NCBI GenBank assembly: GCA_015229165.1
Contig: JADGCD010000025.1
Coordinates: 1,398 to 16,218 of the forward strand
DNA: 14,821 nt
Origin: Nitrospinota bacterium
Lineage (GTDB): Bacteria > Nitrospinota_A > UBA7883 > JADGGD01
Direction of reading: 5' to 3'
In this document: piece by piece, positions 1 through 7,631 of the stretch
How the letters are laid out: each line of letters starts with the position of its first letter
Position numbering within the stretch: the stretch's first letter is position 1
Position numbers and translations under genes: made by a program
The notes under the pieces: model-generated
Told to the model about the DNA's origin: nothing
What the model saw: only the letters and a program-made list of their open reading frames with translations
Database searches by the model: none

Positions 1-1148
1 GGATGATCATGATGGGGAAGAAGTTCACCGGGCAGGCGCCTTTCGCCGACGTCTACATCCACGCCCTCGTCCGCGACGCCGAGGGGCAGAAGATGAGCAA
101 GTCCAAGGGGAACACCATCGACCCGCTGGACGTGATGGAAAAGTTCGGCGCGGACGCCATGCGGATGACGCTGACGGCGCTGGCGGCGCAGGGGCGGGAC
201 ATCAAGTTGGCCGAGGAGCGGATTGAAGGGTACCGCAACTTCTGCAACAAGCTGTGGAACGCCTCCCGCTTCGCCCTGATGAACCTTGACGGGTTCGACA
301 TGGCGACGACCAGCGTGGACCGGGACGATCTGGCGTTGGCCGACCGGTGGATTCTGTCGCGCCTGAACCACACCATCGCCGATGTCCGCCGCGCGCTGGA
401 CGAGTACAAGTTCAACGAGGTGGCCAACGCGCTCTATCGTTTCACCTGGAACGAGGTCTGCGACTGGTATCTGGAGCTGTCCAAGCCCCGCCTCTCGGGG
501 CGGGAGCCGGGGAAGGAGGCGGCGCAACATACGCTGGCCCACGTCATGGAGACGACGCTGCGGCTCCTCCACCCGATCATGCCGTTCATCACGGAAGAGC
601 TGTGGCAGCGGTTCAAACCGTCGGGCGAGCCGGTGGCGGGCGCGTCCTACCCGAAGGTGGACGAAGCCCGGTTCGACGACGCCATCGAGGGGGAGATGGC
701 GGTGGTCATGGAGGTGACGGTGGCCATCCGCAACATCAAGGGGGAGCTGGGGGTGAAGCCGGCCCAGCCCCTCTCGGCGTTCCTCTACGTCGGGGACAAG
801 TCGCCGGTGGCCGACGTGGTGACGCGACAGGCGCCCTTCATCAACACGCTGACCAACGCCGCCGTCCGGCTGATCGGAAGCCGGGACGACAAACCGGCCG
901 ATTTCGCCGTCGGCATGGCGGCAGGCTGCGAACTCTTCGTCGACCTTGCCGGGCTCGTGGACATGGACGAGCGGCGCAAGAAGGTCGAAAAAGAGCTGGC
1001 GAAGCTGGAAAAAGAAATCGCTGTCTACGACAAGAAACTGTCGAACGAACGGTTCGTCGCCAACGCCCCGCCGGAAGTCGTCGAAAAAGACCGACTCAAA
1101 CTGGCGAAGTTCAAAGAAGAAGCCGATAAACTGCGAGCCTACCTGTAA
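1..1148 (+). CDS. valS: Valyl-tRNA synthetase, C-terminal part (5' end outside window)
   Basis: Class I aminoacyl-tRNA synthetase that charges tRNA-Val in the cytoplasm. The visible 381 residues (family usually about 880-950) begin inside the catalytic domain; the reading frame is open at the window edge, so the true start lies upstream. Counting from the ATG at position 3, the signature KMSKS lies at residues 30-34 followed by KGNTIDP, the loop that stabilises the adenylate. An alpha-helical anticodon-binding domain follows (about 85-260), and the last 60 residues are rich in K and E with heptad character, matching the C-terminal coiled coil typical of bacterial ValRS. The gene ends in TAA. 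recG follows on the same strand after 51 bp. ValS is preferred over IleS or LeuS because of the C-terminal coiled coil and the overall resemblance of the region after KMSKS. Family assignment is from recalled conserved motifs, not a search. Confidence 0.95.
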   Translation, partial: MIMMGKKFTGQAPFADVYIHALVRDAEGQKMSKSKGNTIDPLDVMEKFGADAMRMTLTALAAQGRDIKLAEERIEGYRNFCNKLWNASRFALMNLDGFDMATTSVDRDDLALADRWILSRLNHTIADVRRALDEYKFNEVANALYRFTWNEVCDWYLELSKPRLSGREPGKEAAQHTLAHVMETTLRLLHPIMPFITEELWQRFKPSGEPVAGASYPKVDEARFDDAIEGEMAVVMEVTVAIRNIKGELGVKPAQPLSAFLYVGDKSPVADVVTRQAPFINTLTNAAVRLIGSRDDKPADFAVGMAAGCELFVDLAGLVDMDERRKKVEKELAKLEKEIAVYDKKLSNERFVANAPPEVVEKDRLKLAKFKEEADKLRAYL

Positions 1149-1153
1149 GAGGA

Positions 1154-1188
1154 GGACGTACTTTCTTTTTCAAAAAAAAGTAACGTCC
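1154..1188. other. Imperfect inverted repeat between valS and recG
   Basis: The arms are GGACGT (1154-1159) and ACGTCC (1183-1188), extended inward by ACTTT (1160-1164) pairing with AAAGT (1177-1181) with one bulged A, then T-rich against A-rich sequence. It could act as a weak bidirectional terminator or as a leader structure for recG; no U-run follows the stem on the plus strand (the next bases are TGGGGGT). It fills most of the 51-bp gap. Confidence 0.5.
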
Positions 1189-1199
1189 TGGGGGTTTCC

Positions 1200-3320
1200 A
1201 TGACGTTTGGCGTGGCGGTGCGGGATCAGCCGGTTCAGTACCTCAAGGGGGTCGGGCCGAAGAAGGCCGAGCTGTTGACCAAGCTGGGCGTCGTCACCGT
1301 CAGCGATCTGCTCTTTCTCTTTCCCCACCGTTACGAAGACCGGAGCGCCGTCAAAAAGATCGCCGAGATCGAAGCCGGGCAGGTCGAGAGCGTCCGGGCC
1401 ACCGTCCGGGAAACCAGCGCCTCCTACCGGTCGCGCGGCGGGCGACGCGTTTTCGAAGTCTCCTTCGGCGACGAGACCGGCGTGCTGAAAGGAATCTGGT
1501 TCCGCGCCCCCGCCAAGGCGTATCAGGCCCGGTTCGAAGCGGGGAGCCGCTGGCTCGTCACCGGTAAGGTCGACTTCGACAAATACAAAGGGAGCAAGCG
1601 GGTCACCCATCCCGAATGCGCCCCGCTGGGGGACGAAGAGGGCGACGACGAGGGGGACACCCTCGGACCAAAAATCCTCCCCGTCTACCCCCTCACCGAA
1701 GGATTGCCCCAACGGGCCGTCCGTAGCGCCCTGCTCGCCGCGCAAGAATACGTCCACGACCTCGTCGATTTCCTCCCCGACAGCCTGAACCAGACCTACC
1801 GCCTCCCCCCGCTGGCCGAGGCCCTCCGGCAGCTCCACTGGCCCGAGCCAGACGCCGACGTGGCCCGGCTCAACGCCTTCGACACCCGCGCCCACAAGAA
1901 ACTGGTCTTCAACGAATTCTTCATCACCCAGGCGGCGCTCGCCCTCAAGCGAAGGCAGGAGCGGGCCGCCCCCGGCGACCCCTTCGATGTCGGCGACGCA
2001 TTGATGGCCAAGATTCGGTCCGTCTTTCCCTTCCCCCTCACCGGCGCCCAGAGCCGGGCGCTGGACGAGATCGCCGGGGATTTCGCCAGCGGCCACCCGA
2101 TGAACCGGCTGTTGCAGGGAGACGTCGGCTCCGGCAAGACCGCCGTGGCGCTGGGGGCGGCGCTGATCGCCGTGCGGAACAAAAAACAGGCCGCTCTCAT
2201 GGTCCCCACCGAAATCCTGGCCGCCCAGCATCACCGGAACCTGACCCGGCTGCTGGCCAAGACCCCGGTGAACGTCGTCCTGCTGACCGCCGGCTCCGAC
2301 GGAAAGAAAGAGACGCAGGCCGCCATCGCCGACGGAAGCGCCCACATCGTCGTCGGCACCCACGCCCTGATACAGGATGGGGTCGCCTTCCACGACCTGG
2401 GTCTTGCCATCGTTGACGAGCAGCACCGGTTCGGCGTCCGGCAGCGGGCGGCCCTTATGGCCCGGGGGCATCGGGTCCACGCCCTCATCATGACCGCCAC
2501 CCCCATCCCCCGGACGCTGGCCATGACCGCCTACGGCGACCTCGACGTCACCGTCATCGACGAGCTGCCGCCGGGGCGGACCCCCATCGAGACCACCGTA
2601 TACCCCCCTTCGCGCCGGGGCGACGCCCTCGCCCGTCTGCGGGAGGAGGTGGCCAAAGGACGACAGGCCTACGTCATCTATCCGCTGGTGGAGGAGAGCG
2701 AGAAGCTCGAACTCAAGGCCGCCACCACCATGTTTGAGGAGCTGCAAAAGGAGGGGCTGGCCGGTCTGCGGCTCGGCCTGACCCACGGGCGGATGAAACC
2801 GGCGGAAAAAGACGCCGTCATGGCCGCCTTCCGCGACGGGACGGTCGATGTCCTTGTCTCCACCACCGTGGTAGAGGTCGGCGTTGACGTGGCCAACGCC
2901 ACCGCCATCATGATCGAACACGCCGAGCGGTTCGGCCTGTCGCAGCTCCACCAGTTGCGGGGGCGGGTGGGACGGTCGAGCCACCGGTCGTGTTGCCTGC
3001 TGATGGCCGACACCGGCCCCGGCGCCCCTGGCTGGGAGCGGCTCAAGGTCATGGCGCGCCATCAGGACGGCTTCGCCGTCGCCGAAGCGGATCTGGCCCT
3101 GCGGGGGGCGGGGGACTTTTTCGGCGTCAAACAGTCGGGGGTGGCCCAGTTCCGGCTGGGCGACATCCTGCGGGACCAGGTCATCCTGGCCGAGGCGCGC
3201 AAGGTGGCTTTTGCCGTGGTGGAGCGGGATCCGACCCTTTCGGCGCCGGAATGGGCTACCCTTAAGAAAGGGATCGAGGCCAACTGGGCCACCCGGTTCG
3301 CCCTCGGAGAGATCGGCTGA
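1200..3320 (+). CDS. recG: ATP-dependent DNA helicase RecG
   Basis: Superfamily 2 helicase that remodels stalled replication forks and branch-migrates Holliday junctions. The 706 residues match the usual length of about 690-700. The N-terminal wedge region is visible as PVQYLKGVGPKKAELL (from about residue 10) and the LLFLFPHRYEDRS segment. Helicase motifs appear in order: Walker A GDVGSGKT (307-314, Lys313), PTEILAAQH, the DEQH box (406-409) followed by RFGV, and TATPIPRT (from about 432). The C-terminal lobe has STTVVEVGVDV, then QLHQLRGRVGRSSHRSCCLL, and a final AEADLALRGAGDFFGVKQSG, all typical of RecG. The ATG at 1200 is chosen because homology starts within 12 residues of it; only a weak GGGGG stands in front. 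The adaptor gene follows after 9 bp. The long open frame on the opposite strand is an antisense shadow of GC-rich codons. Confidence 0.96.
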   Translation: MTFGVAVRDQPVQYLKGVGPKKAELLTKLGVVTVSDLLFLFPHRYEDRSAVKKIAEIEAGQVESVRATVRETSASYRSRGGRRVFEVSFGDETGVLKGIWFRAPAKAYQARFEAGSRWLVTGKVDFDKYKGSKRVTHPECAPLGDEEGDDEGDTLGPKILPVYPLTEGLPQRAVRSALLAAQEYVHDLVDFLPDSLNQTYRLPPLAEALRQLHWPEPDADVARLNAFDTRAHKKLVFNEFFITQAALALKRRQERAAPGDPFDVGDALMAKIRSVFPFPLTGAQSRALDEIAGDFASGHPMNRLLQGDVGSGKTAVALGAALIAVRNKKQAALMVPTEILAAQHHRNLTRLLAKTPVNVVLLTAGSDGKKETQAAIADGSAHIVVGTHALIQDGVAFHDLGLAIVDEQHRFGVRQRAALMARGHRVHALIMTATPIPRTLAMTAYGDLDVTVIDELPPGRTPIETTVYPPSRRGDALARLREEVAKGRQAYVIYPLVEESEKLELKAATTMFEELQKEGLAGLRLGLTHGRMKPAEKDAVMAAFRDGTVDVLVSTTVVEVGVDVANATAIMIEHAERFGLSQLHQLRGRVGRSSHRSCCLLMADTGPGAPGWERLKVMARHQDGFAVAEADLALRGAGDFFGVKQSGVAQFRLGDILRDQVILAEARKVAFAVVERDPTLSAPEWATLKKGIEANWATRFALGEIG

Positions 3321-3329
3321 GGAGACGTC

Positions 3330-4226
3330 ATGACGCGACGGATAGTGATGGCCCTGTGGGCGGTCTTGATCGCCGGGTGCGACTCCGGCGCCGACGGATC
3401 GTATCAGGGATACGTCGAGGGGGAGTACGTCACCGTGGCCGCGCCGCTGGGGGGGACGGTGCTCACCCTCAACGTGGCCGAAGGATCGCGGGTGGCGCGG
3501 GGAGAAAAACTCTTCGAACTGGACACCACCGCCGAAGAGGCGCAACTGGCCGAGGCGACCGAACGGGCCTCCGGGAGCGGCGAAACCCCCACCGGCGCCG
3601 GGTCGTCGCAGCAGGCCGCCCTCGAAGCGGCGCGGGATCAGGCTGCCGCCGATCATGCCCTGACCGTGGTCGAGCTGCGGCGGGCGCAACGGCTCTTTGC
3701 GGCCAAGGTGATCGACCGGGCGACCTTCGACGTGGCCGAAACCCGCGAAAAAAGCGCCGCCGCCCGGTTGGCGCAAACGAAAAGCAACGTCACCGGCGCC
3801 GCCGCGTCGGTCCGGGCGGGAGACGCCGTGGTGACGCAGGCCCGCTGGAGGCTCGACCAGATGCGGGGGACCGCTCCCGCCGAGGGGATCGTGACCCTTG
3901 TCGCCCGTCGTGAGGGGGAGTGGGTCCCCCCCGGGGGCGGGGTTCTGCGGCTCCTCCCCGACGCCGGAAGGGTGGTCCGTTTCTTCGTGGCGCAGGCCGA
4001 GCTTCCCTCCTTCACGCCGGGGACGAAACTTTCCGTCGTCGCCGACGGAGCGCCCGCGCCGGTCGAGGCCACCGTCACCCGGACCGGCGCCACGGCGGAG
4101 TACACCCCCCCCTTCATCTACAGCCGGGAGAGCCGGGAGAAGATGGTCTTTCTGGTGGAGGCCCGCCCCGACCGCCCCACCGACCTGCCGCCCGGATTGC
4201 CGGTGACGGTGACCCGCGCGCCATGA
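3330..4226 (+). CDS. HlyD/MFP-family periplasmic adaptor lipoprotein of an ABC exporter
   Basis: Periplasmic adaptor of the membrane-fusion family, probably anchored to the inner membrane and linking an ABC exporter to an outer-membrane channel. Residues 1-17 form a lipoprotein signal with lipobox IAGC (Cys17). A lipoyl-like half-motif (VAAPLGGTVLTLNV, then GEKLFELD) spans about 34-66. An Ala/Glu/Arg-rich helical hairpin (about 68-170) follows, then the second lipoyl half (GTAPAEGIVTLV with EGEWVPPGG) and a beta-barrel. The 298-residue length is close to the YbhG/YhiI-type subgroup. GAGGAG sits 6 bp before the ATG. Its TGA overlaps the ATG of the next gene (ATGA), the usual adaptor-ATPase coupling. 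The downstream ATPase and permease are broken, so this adaptor may have lost its partner. Substrate unknown; drug or toxic-compound export would be inference only. Confidence 0.88.
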   Translation: MTRRIVMALWAVLIAGCDSGADGSYQGYVEGEYVTVAAPLGGTVLTLNVAEGSRVARGEKLFELDTTAEEAQLAEATERASGSGETPTGAGSSQQAALEAARDQAAADHALTVVELRRAQRLFAAKVIDRATFDVAETREKSAAARLAQTKSNVTGAAASVRAGDAVVTQARWRLDQMRGTAPAEGIVTLVARREGEWVPPGGGVLRLLPDAGRVVRFFVAQAELPSFTPGTKLSVVADGAPAPVEATVTRTGATAEYTPPFIYSRESREKMVFLVEARPDRPTDLPPGLPVTVTRAP

Positions 4227-4381
4227 CCCCGCGTCCGGTCATCGAGGTGACGGGCCTCTCCAAATCGTTCCGGGGAGTCCCGGCGGTGCGGGGGATCTCC
4301 CTGACGGTGGAGGAGGGGGACATCTTCGGCTTCCTCGGCCCCAACGGCAGCGGCAAGACCACCACCATCCGGATGATCTGC
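4223..4381 (+). pseudogene. ABC transporter ATP-binding protein, N-terminal fragment (53 codons)
   Basis: The first 53 codons of an ABC ATPase, overlapping the adaptor gene by ATGA. It reads IEVTGLSKSFRG, a conserved opening of the domain, then GFLGPNGSGKTTT, a perfect Walker A, then IRMIC. In intact relatives GLLxP follows this, but here the frame runs into unrelated sequence that is antisense permease. No signature motif (LSGGQ), Walker B or H-loop is found anywhere in the window, so about 200 or more residues are missing. A YbhF-type protein would have lost a second ATPase domain as well. Bases 4378-4381 (CTGC) fit both the ATPase reading and the inverted permease fragment, so they look like a 4-bp microhomology at the breakpoint. 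The product cannot be functional as it stands. Confidence 0.85.
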
Positions 4382-4929
4382 TCCCGTTCCCGCGTCATCG
4401 CCACCCCGGTCACCAGCACCATCGTCATCGTCAGCACCACCCCCAGAAGCCCCGGCACGATGTTGTAGCGGGTCACCCCTTCCGGGTTGAACTTCCGATG
4501 GACCGTCAGCGTCGCCGCAGGGATTCCGGGCGCGCCGAAGAGCGACGGCACGATGACCGACGCCGCCCCCACCGCGTTGGCCGCCGCCACCGGGTCGGTG
4601 GCGTCCACCTCCAGCAGGATCGACGGCGACTCCCCCCGCAGCAGCGCGACTTCGAAATCGGCGGGGAACGACAGGACGAACTGGACCTCCCCGGTGTCGA
4701 GGAGCCGTTTCGCCTCCCCCTCCGACACCATCGGCGCCATGAAGTCGAAGTAGCCGCTGTTCTTCATGGCCGCCGTCAGCGCGCGGGTGTGGTCGCTCTC
4801 CTCGTGAAGCGTCACCGCCGTCGGCAGCCCCTTTGGGTCGAAGTTGATGGCGTAGCCGAGAACGATCAACTGCATGATCGGGATGCCGATCATGATGGCG
4901 AACGTCACCCGGTCGCGGCGCATCTGGCG
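4378..4929 (-). pseudogene. ABC-2 type permease, N-terminal fragment in inverted orientation
   Basis: Read on the minus strand from 4929, this gives RQMRRDRVTFAIMIGIP, the cytoplasmic start and first membrane helix typical of YbhR/YbhS-like ABC-2 permeases. A periplasmic domain of about 130 residues follows (containing DPKGLPTAV, FVLSFPADF and VEVDATDP), then the second helix (YNIVPGLLGVVLTMTMVLVT) and AMTREREQ. In the family GTMEQL-like sequence should follow REREQ; here the frame enters antisense ATPase sequence instead. There is no ribosome binding site before any possible start, and the usual first 15-20 residues are absent. The surrounding exporter genes run on the plus strand, so this block of about 550 bp is inverted relative to them. 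It may come from the same permease gene as the fragment that follows, or from its sister permease. Confidence 0.85.
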
Positions 4930-5139
4930 GGATTCATGTTCCCGTTCCGGGGGATGCCGGTCTGGGCGCAATGGATCGGCTCGGCGCTGCCGCTGACCCA
5001 CTTCCTCCGGGTGATCCGGGGGATTCTGCTCAAGGGGCTCGGGTTCGCGGAGATCCTGACGTTCCTCTGGCCGATGGCTCTCTTCATGGTCGTCGCCCTC
5101 ACCATCGCCGTCATCCGCTACCGGGAGACCCTGGACTAG
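4924..5139 (+). pseudogene. ABC-2 type permease, C-terminal fragment
   Basis: The frame reads LAGFMFPFRGMPVWAQWIG, the highly characteristic motif before the last helices of ABC-2 permeases, then ALPLTHFLRVIRGILLKG and a final membrane helix (LWPMALFMVVALTIAVIRYRETLD) ending at TAG. That is about 71 residues of a protein that normally has about 370. Together with the inverted N-terminal fragment, roughly 100 residues in the middle are missing. The bases CTGGCG (4924-4929) can be read both as LA of this fragment and, on the other strand, as RQ of the inverted fragment, which places the second breakpoint here. There is no start codon or ribosome binding site for this piece, so it is a remnant. 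Confidence 0.85.
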
Positions 5140-5156
5140 GCGCCCTGCGCGGGCGC
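5140..5156. other. GC-rich hairpin after permease remnant
   Basis: Perfect 6-bp stem GCGCCC / GGGCGC around loop TGCGC, starting on the base after the TAG. There is no U-run, so it is not a standard intrinsic terminator. A similar hairpin with swapped base pair is at 9787-9803. The rest of the gap to 5330 shows no gene that I can support. Confidence 0.4.
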
Positions 5157-5329
5157 GGTGCGATCTGCTCTGCCGTTGTTTGTGATGAGTCGGCCTCCTC
5201 GCCGCCCTGGGCCGAAGGGATGCGACTTCCGCCGGTCGTCGCTTCTGGAAGATGAAGTCCCCCCGGAACGGAAATCGATACAACTACCGGAGGTAAAGGC
5301 GCCAAAGAGAAGCGGGTCGCCGAAGGCTC

Positions 5330-5785
5330 TTACTTCGTCTGGGCCGAGCGGGTCGAGTCTTTCTTCTGGATCGACTCCTGCACCAGCGTGGGGGAGACGG
5401 TCAGTCCGTTGTAGGCCTTTACCGACTTCTCCCACGCCAAAAACCCCTCCCGCGAGACCCGGACGAAATGGACCCCCTCCTTGAGGGTGACCTGCACCGG
5501 GGTGGTTCCGACGTAGACGCCATCGACCTCGATGTCGGCGTTGGCGGGGTTGCTCTCCACCAGCACCGAGACTTTCCGGATGGTGGGGGGAAGGACGGTG
5601 GTGGTGATGACCGCCGTCGGGTTCTTGCGGAAGGTCTCTCCCACTTCGACGGTGGAGGCGGCCCCGCCGCCGGTGACCGGGGTTTCAGCCCGGATGTTCC
5701 CGGTCATCATCCCCTCGTCGGCGCGAACGGCGACGGGAAGGAGCAGGAGGACGGCCGCCAGCGCGGTCGACGCGATACGGTTCAT
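5330..5785 (-). CDS. Exported PEGA-domain protein
   Basis: A 151-residue protein with a classic Sec signal peptide (MNRIASTALAAVLLLLPVAV, cleavage predicted after VRA at residue 22), so probably periplasmic. Residues about 73-137 match the PEGA domain: VLVESNPANADIEVDGVYVG, then TTPVQVTLKEGVH, then VRVSREGFLAWEK. These small beta domains are often found in surface and envelope proteins. The intervening segment (23-70) is low complexity and not recognised. AAGGAG lies 9 bp before the ATG. It is the last gene of a four-gene minus-strand operon, starting 27 bp after the preceding FlgO-domain gene, and probably acts with those proteins in the envelope. Exact function unknown. I see no convincing terminator beyond the TAA. 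Confidence 0.8.
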   Translation of the reverse strand: MNRIASTALAAVLLLLPVAVRADEGMMTGNIRAETPVTGGGAASTVEVGETFRKNPTAVITTTVLPPTIRKVSVLVESNPANADIEVDGVYVGTTPVQVTLKEGVHFVRVSREGFLAWEKSVKAYNGLTVSPTLVQESIQKKDSTRSAQTK

Positions 5786-5812
5786 GGTTCGGTTCTCCTT
5801 GTCGTGTCCCGG

Positions 5813-6364
5813 TCAGAAGGGGGATTCGCCGGTCAGCAGTTTGATCATCTTGCCGTTCATCCTGAGATTGTAGGAGCAGGATGAAAGGATCAGCGGGGTG
5901 TTGACGTCGATCAGACGGGCGTTGATGATAACGCTGTCGTCGGTGGCGACGTAGGTTCCGGCCAGCACGGCCCGGGCGTTGCTGCGTCCCAACAGCTCCC
6001 GGGTGTCGCGGGAGAGGATCATCTCCCCCACCTCCTCCCGGATGAAGATGTCGCGCCCCTTGCGGATCTCGGAGACGGTGAACCCGGCCAAATGCATCTC
6101 GTTGAGGAGCCGCTCCGCCAGCACCCGCCCGAAGACCGACGACCGGTTGAGGTTGTTGAGATCGACGAAGGTGGTGACCACCACCGGCTGGTCGAGCACC
6201 TCCCGGGCGCGCAACTGGCTCTTGATGACTTGGGCCATGTAGCGGGCGCCGAACTCGTCGTTGGAGGCCATCTGGCCGGAGCCTCCCATCCCCGCCCCTC
6301 CGGCGGCGCATCCGGTCGCCCAAAGGAGGAGGAGCGCCGTCAGGCCGTTCCGTATTCCGCGCAT
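5813..6364 (-). CDS. FlgO-domain outer-membrane lipoprotein (single domain)
   Basis: A 183-residue putative lipoprotein: signal peptide MRGIRNGLTALLLLWATGC with Cys19, then a Gly-rich linker. Residues about 59-168 match the FlgO domain known from the Vibrio flagellar lipoprotein FlgO: VVVTTFVDLNNLNRSSVFGR, then ERLLNEM, the GFTVSEIRKGRDIFIREE segment, GEMILSRD, VLAGTYVATDDSVIINARLIDV. The ATG follows the stop of the upstream gene by one base (TGACATG), and GGAGG inside the end of that gene serves as ribosome binding site, implying translational coupling. No flagellar gene is in view, so a flagellar role is not supported by context. The carrier may be an envelope or surface structure of another kind. 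Family assignment is from pattern memory. Confidence 0.82.
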   Translation of the reverse strand: MRGIRNGLTALLLLWATGCAAGGAGMGGSGQMASNDEFGARYMAQVIKSQLRAREVLDQPVVVTTFVDLNNLNRSSVFGRVLAERLLNEMHLAGFTVSEIRKGRDIFIREEVGEMILSRDTRELLGRSNARAVLAGTYVATDDSVIINARLIDVNTPLILSSCSYNLRMNGKMIKLLTGESPF

Positions 6365-6365
6365 G

Positions 6366-7622
6366 TCAGTAGCCCTCCACCGTCTCGCCCGGCATGACGG
6401 TCGTCACTTCGTGTTCGAGCATGGCTTTCACAAAGAGGTTTTTGGGACCGGCGTCGACGGTCATCTGCCCCACGCCGACCACTTTCTTGCTCTTGGCCAT
6501 CACCAGCCGGGCGTTGACCAGGAGCTGGTCTCCGGCCCGGGTGTAGGCGCCCACCAGGTAGGCGTCGGCGGCGTGGTCGCCGATGAGCTGGGACATCTCC
6601 CGGGTCAGGGCCAGCTCGCCGATCCGAAGGTCGGTATAGATTTCGGGGGTGATCCGCACTTCGGCCACGTCGGCGCCGAAGGTGGCAAGCTCCCCGATGA
6701 GCCGGTCGGCGAGGAACCGCCCGAACGTGGTGGCCCGGTAGAGATGGTCCACATCGACGAAGGTGGCCACCATGATCCGGGGCGTCGCGCTGTCGGCCCC
6801 TTTGGGGGCGGTTTCGTAGGCGTTCTGGGCCATCTGCCGGACCATCAGTTCGAGGGTGGCGGAGTAGTGGTCGGTCTCCGGCTGCAGTTTGGGCCGATAG
6901 TTCAGGACGCCGGTCTGCGACGGTTCGGCCGTCGCCCCCTTTCCCCGGGCCCGATCCTGCGCCTCGTCGACCATCGCTTCGAGGAACCGGTCGCCCCGCA
7001 GATCCATCTGGGCCGTGGCGGCGGAGAGGACCGACGAGTCGGCGGCGGAGACGAGACGGACGTTGATGAGCGCCTGCGGGCCGGAGCGGGCGAAGGTCCC
7101 CACCAGCACGGCGTCGACGGGATGTTCGGCGGGGATCTGGTCGGCCTTGCGGGAGAGGGAGAACTCCCCCTCGCCGTCCTTGATGTAGTAGCCGGAGGTC
7201 TTCCGGGGTTCGATGACCCTAAAGCCCAACGCGCTCATCTCGGTCATCAGTTGTTCGGCGCAGACGCGCCCGAAGCCGGTGGCCAGATAGAGGTCCTCCA
7301 CCGGCGCCAGCGTGGTCATCAGGATGGTGGTCCGGTCTCCTTTGCTGGGGGCGACGGCGCGGTACTGGCGGGGGGTGGCCTTCAGGGTCATCCCTCCCCG
7401 CGCTTCGGCGAGCTGCCGGGCGAGATAGCGCATCTTCCAGACGAACCGCTGGGTGTAGATCGATTCTTTGGGAGGCCAGGCGTCCATGCCGAACTCTCCC
7501 CGGTCGGGGGCGAGGTCGCCGCGAAAGTCGGGCTCCTTGGCGTAGGTGGCGCAGGCGGTCGCCCCGGCGGCGAGGGTCAGCGCGGCCCCCAGCAGGGCGG
7601 CGACGGTTCGGTTCGGTTTCAC
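6366..7622 (-). CDS. Exported protein with two tandem FlgO-type domains
   Basis: A 418-residue exported protein starting at GTG, with AGGAG 6 bp upstream. The signal peptide covers about residues 1-23; Cys24 is preceded by ATA, a poor lipobox, so lipidation is likely but not certain. Two copies of the FlgO-type domain follow. The first is at about 97-208 (TTILMTTLAPVEDLYLATGF, GFRVIEPRK, EGEFSLSRKAD, VDAVLVGTFARSG, INVRLV). The second is at about 281-390 (PRIMVATFVDVDHLYRATTF, EVRITPEIYTDLRIGELALT, ADAYLVGAYTRAGDQLLVNA). The second copy is closer to the single-domain neighbours. A linker of about 70 residues separates them. FlgO of Vibrio has one domain, so the duplication is unusual. It lies 9 bp after the upstream gene and 1 bp before the next one. 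Confidence 0.82.
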   Translation of the reverse strand: MKPNRTVAALLGAALTLAAGATACATYAKEPDFRGDLAPDRGEFGMDAWPPKESIYTQRFVWKMRYLARQLAEARGGMTLKATPRQYRAVAPSKGDRTTILMTTLAPVEDLYLATGFGRVCAEQLMTEMSALGFRVIEPRKTSGYYIKDGEGEFSLSRKADQIPAEHPVDAVLVGTFARSGPQALINVRLVSAADSSVLSAATAQMDLRGDRFLEAMVDEAQDRARGKGATAEPSQTGVLNYRPKLQPETDHYSATLELMVRQMAQNAYETAPKGADSATPRIMVATFVDVDHLYRATTFGRFLADRLIGELATFGADVAEVRITPEIYTDLRIGELALTREMSQLIGDHAADAYLVGAYTRAGDQLLVNARLVMAKSKKVVGVGQMTVDAGPKNLFVKAMLEHEVTTVMPGETVEGY

Positions 7623-7631
7623 GGCGTTCTC

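Noticed and set aside
1170..3776. 868-codon open frame on the minus strand opposite recG
   Set aside because: It runs antisense to recG, whose helicase motifs are unmistakable, and its composition (Gly, Pro, Arg, His-rich, no recognisable domain) is that expected from the reverse of GC-rich codons.
4378..4929. Invertible DNA switch (phase variation)
   Set aside because: No inverted repeats at the two ends and no recombinase nearby; re-inverting the block does not restore intact genes because sequence is missing at both junctions.
4114..5283. Single 389-codon minus-strand gene over the exporter region
   Set aside because: Only the part from 4929 to 4378 looks like protein (permease). The ends are antisense of the ATPase and adaptor on one side and of the permease C-terminus on the other, so it is a fragment, not an intact gene.
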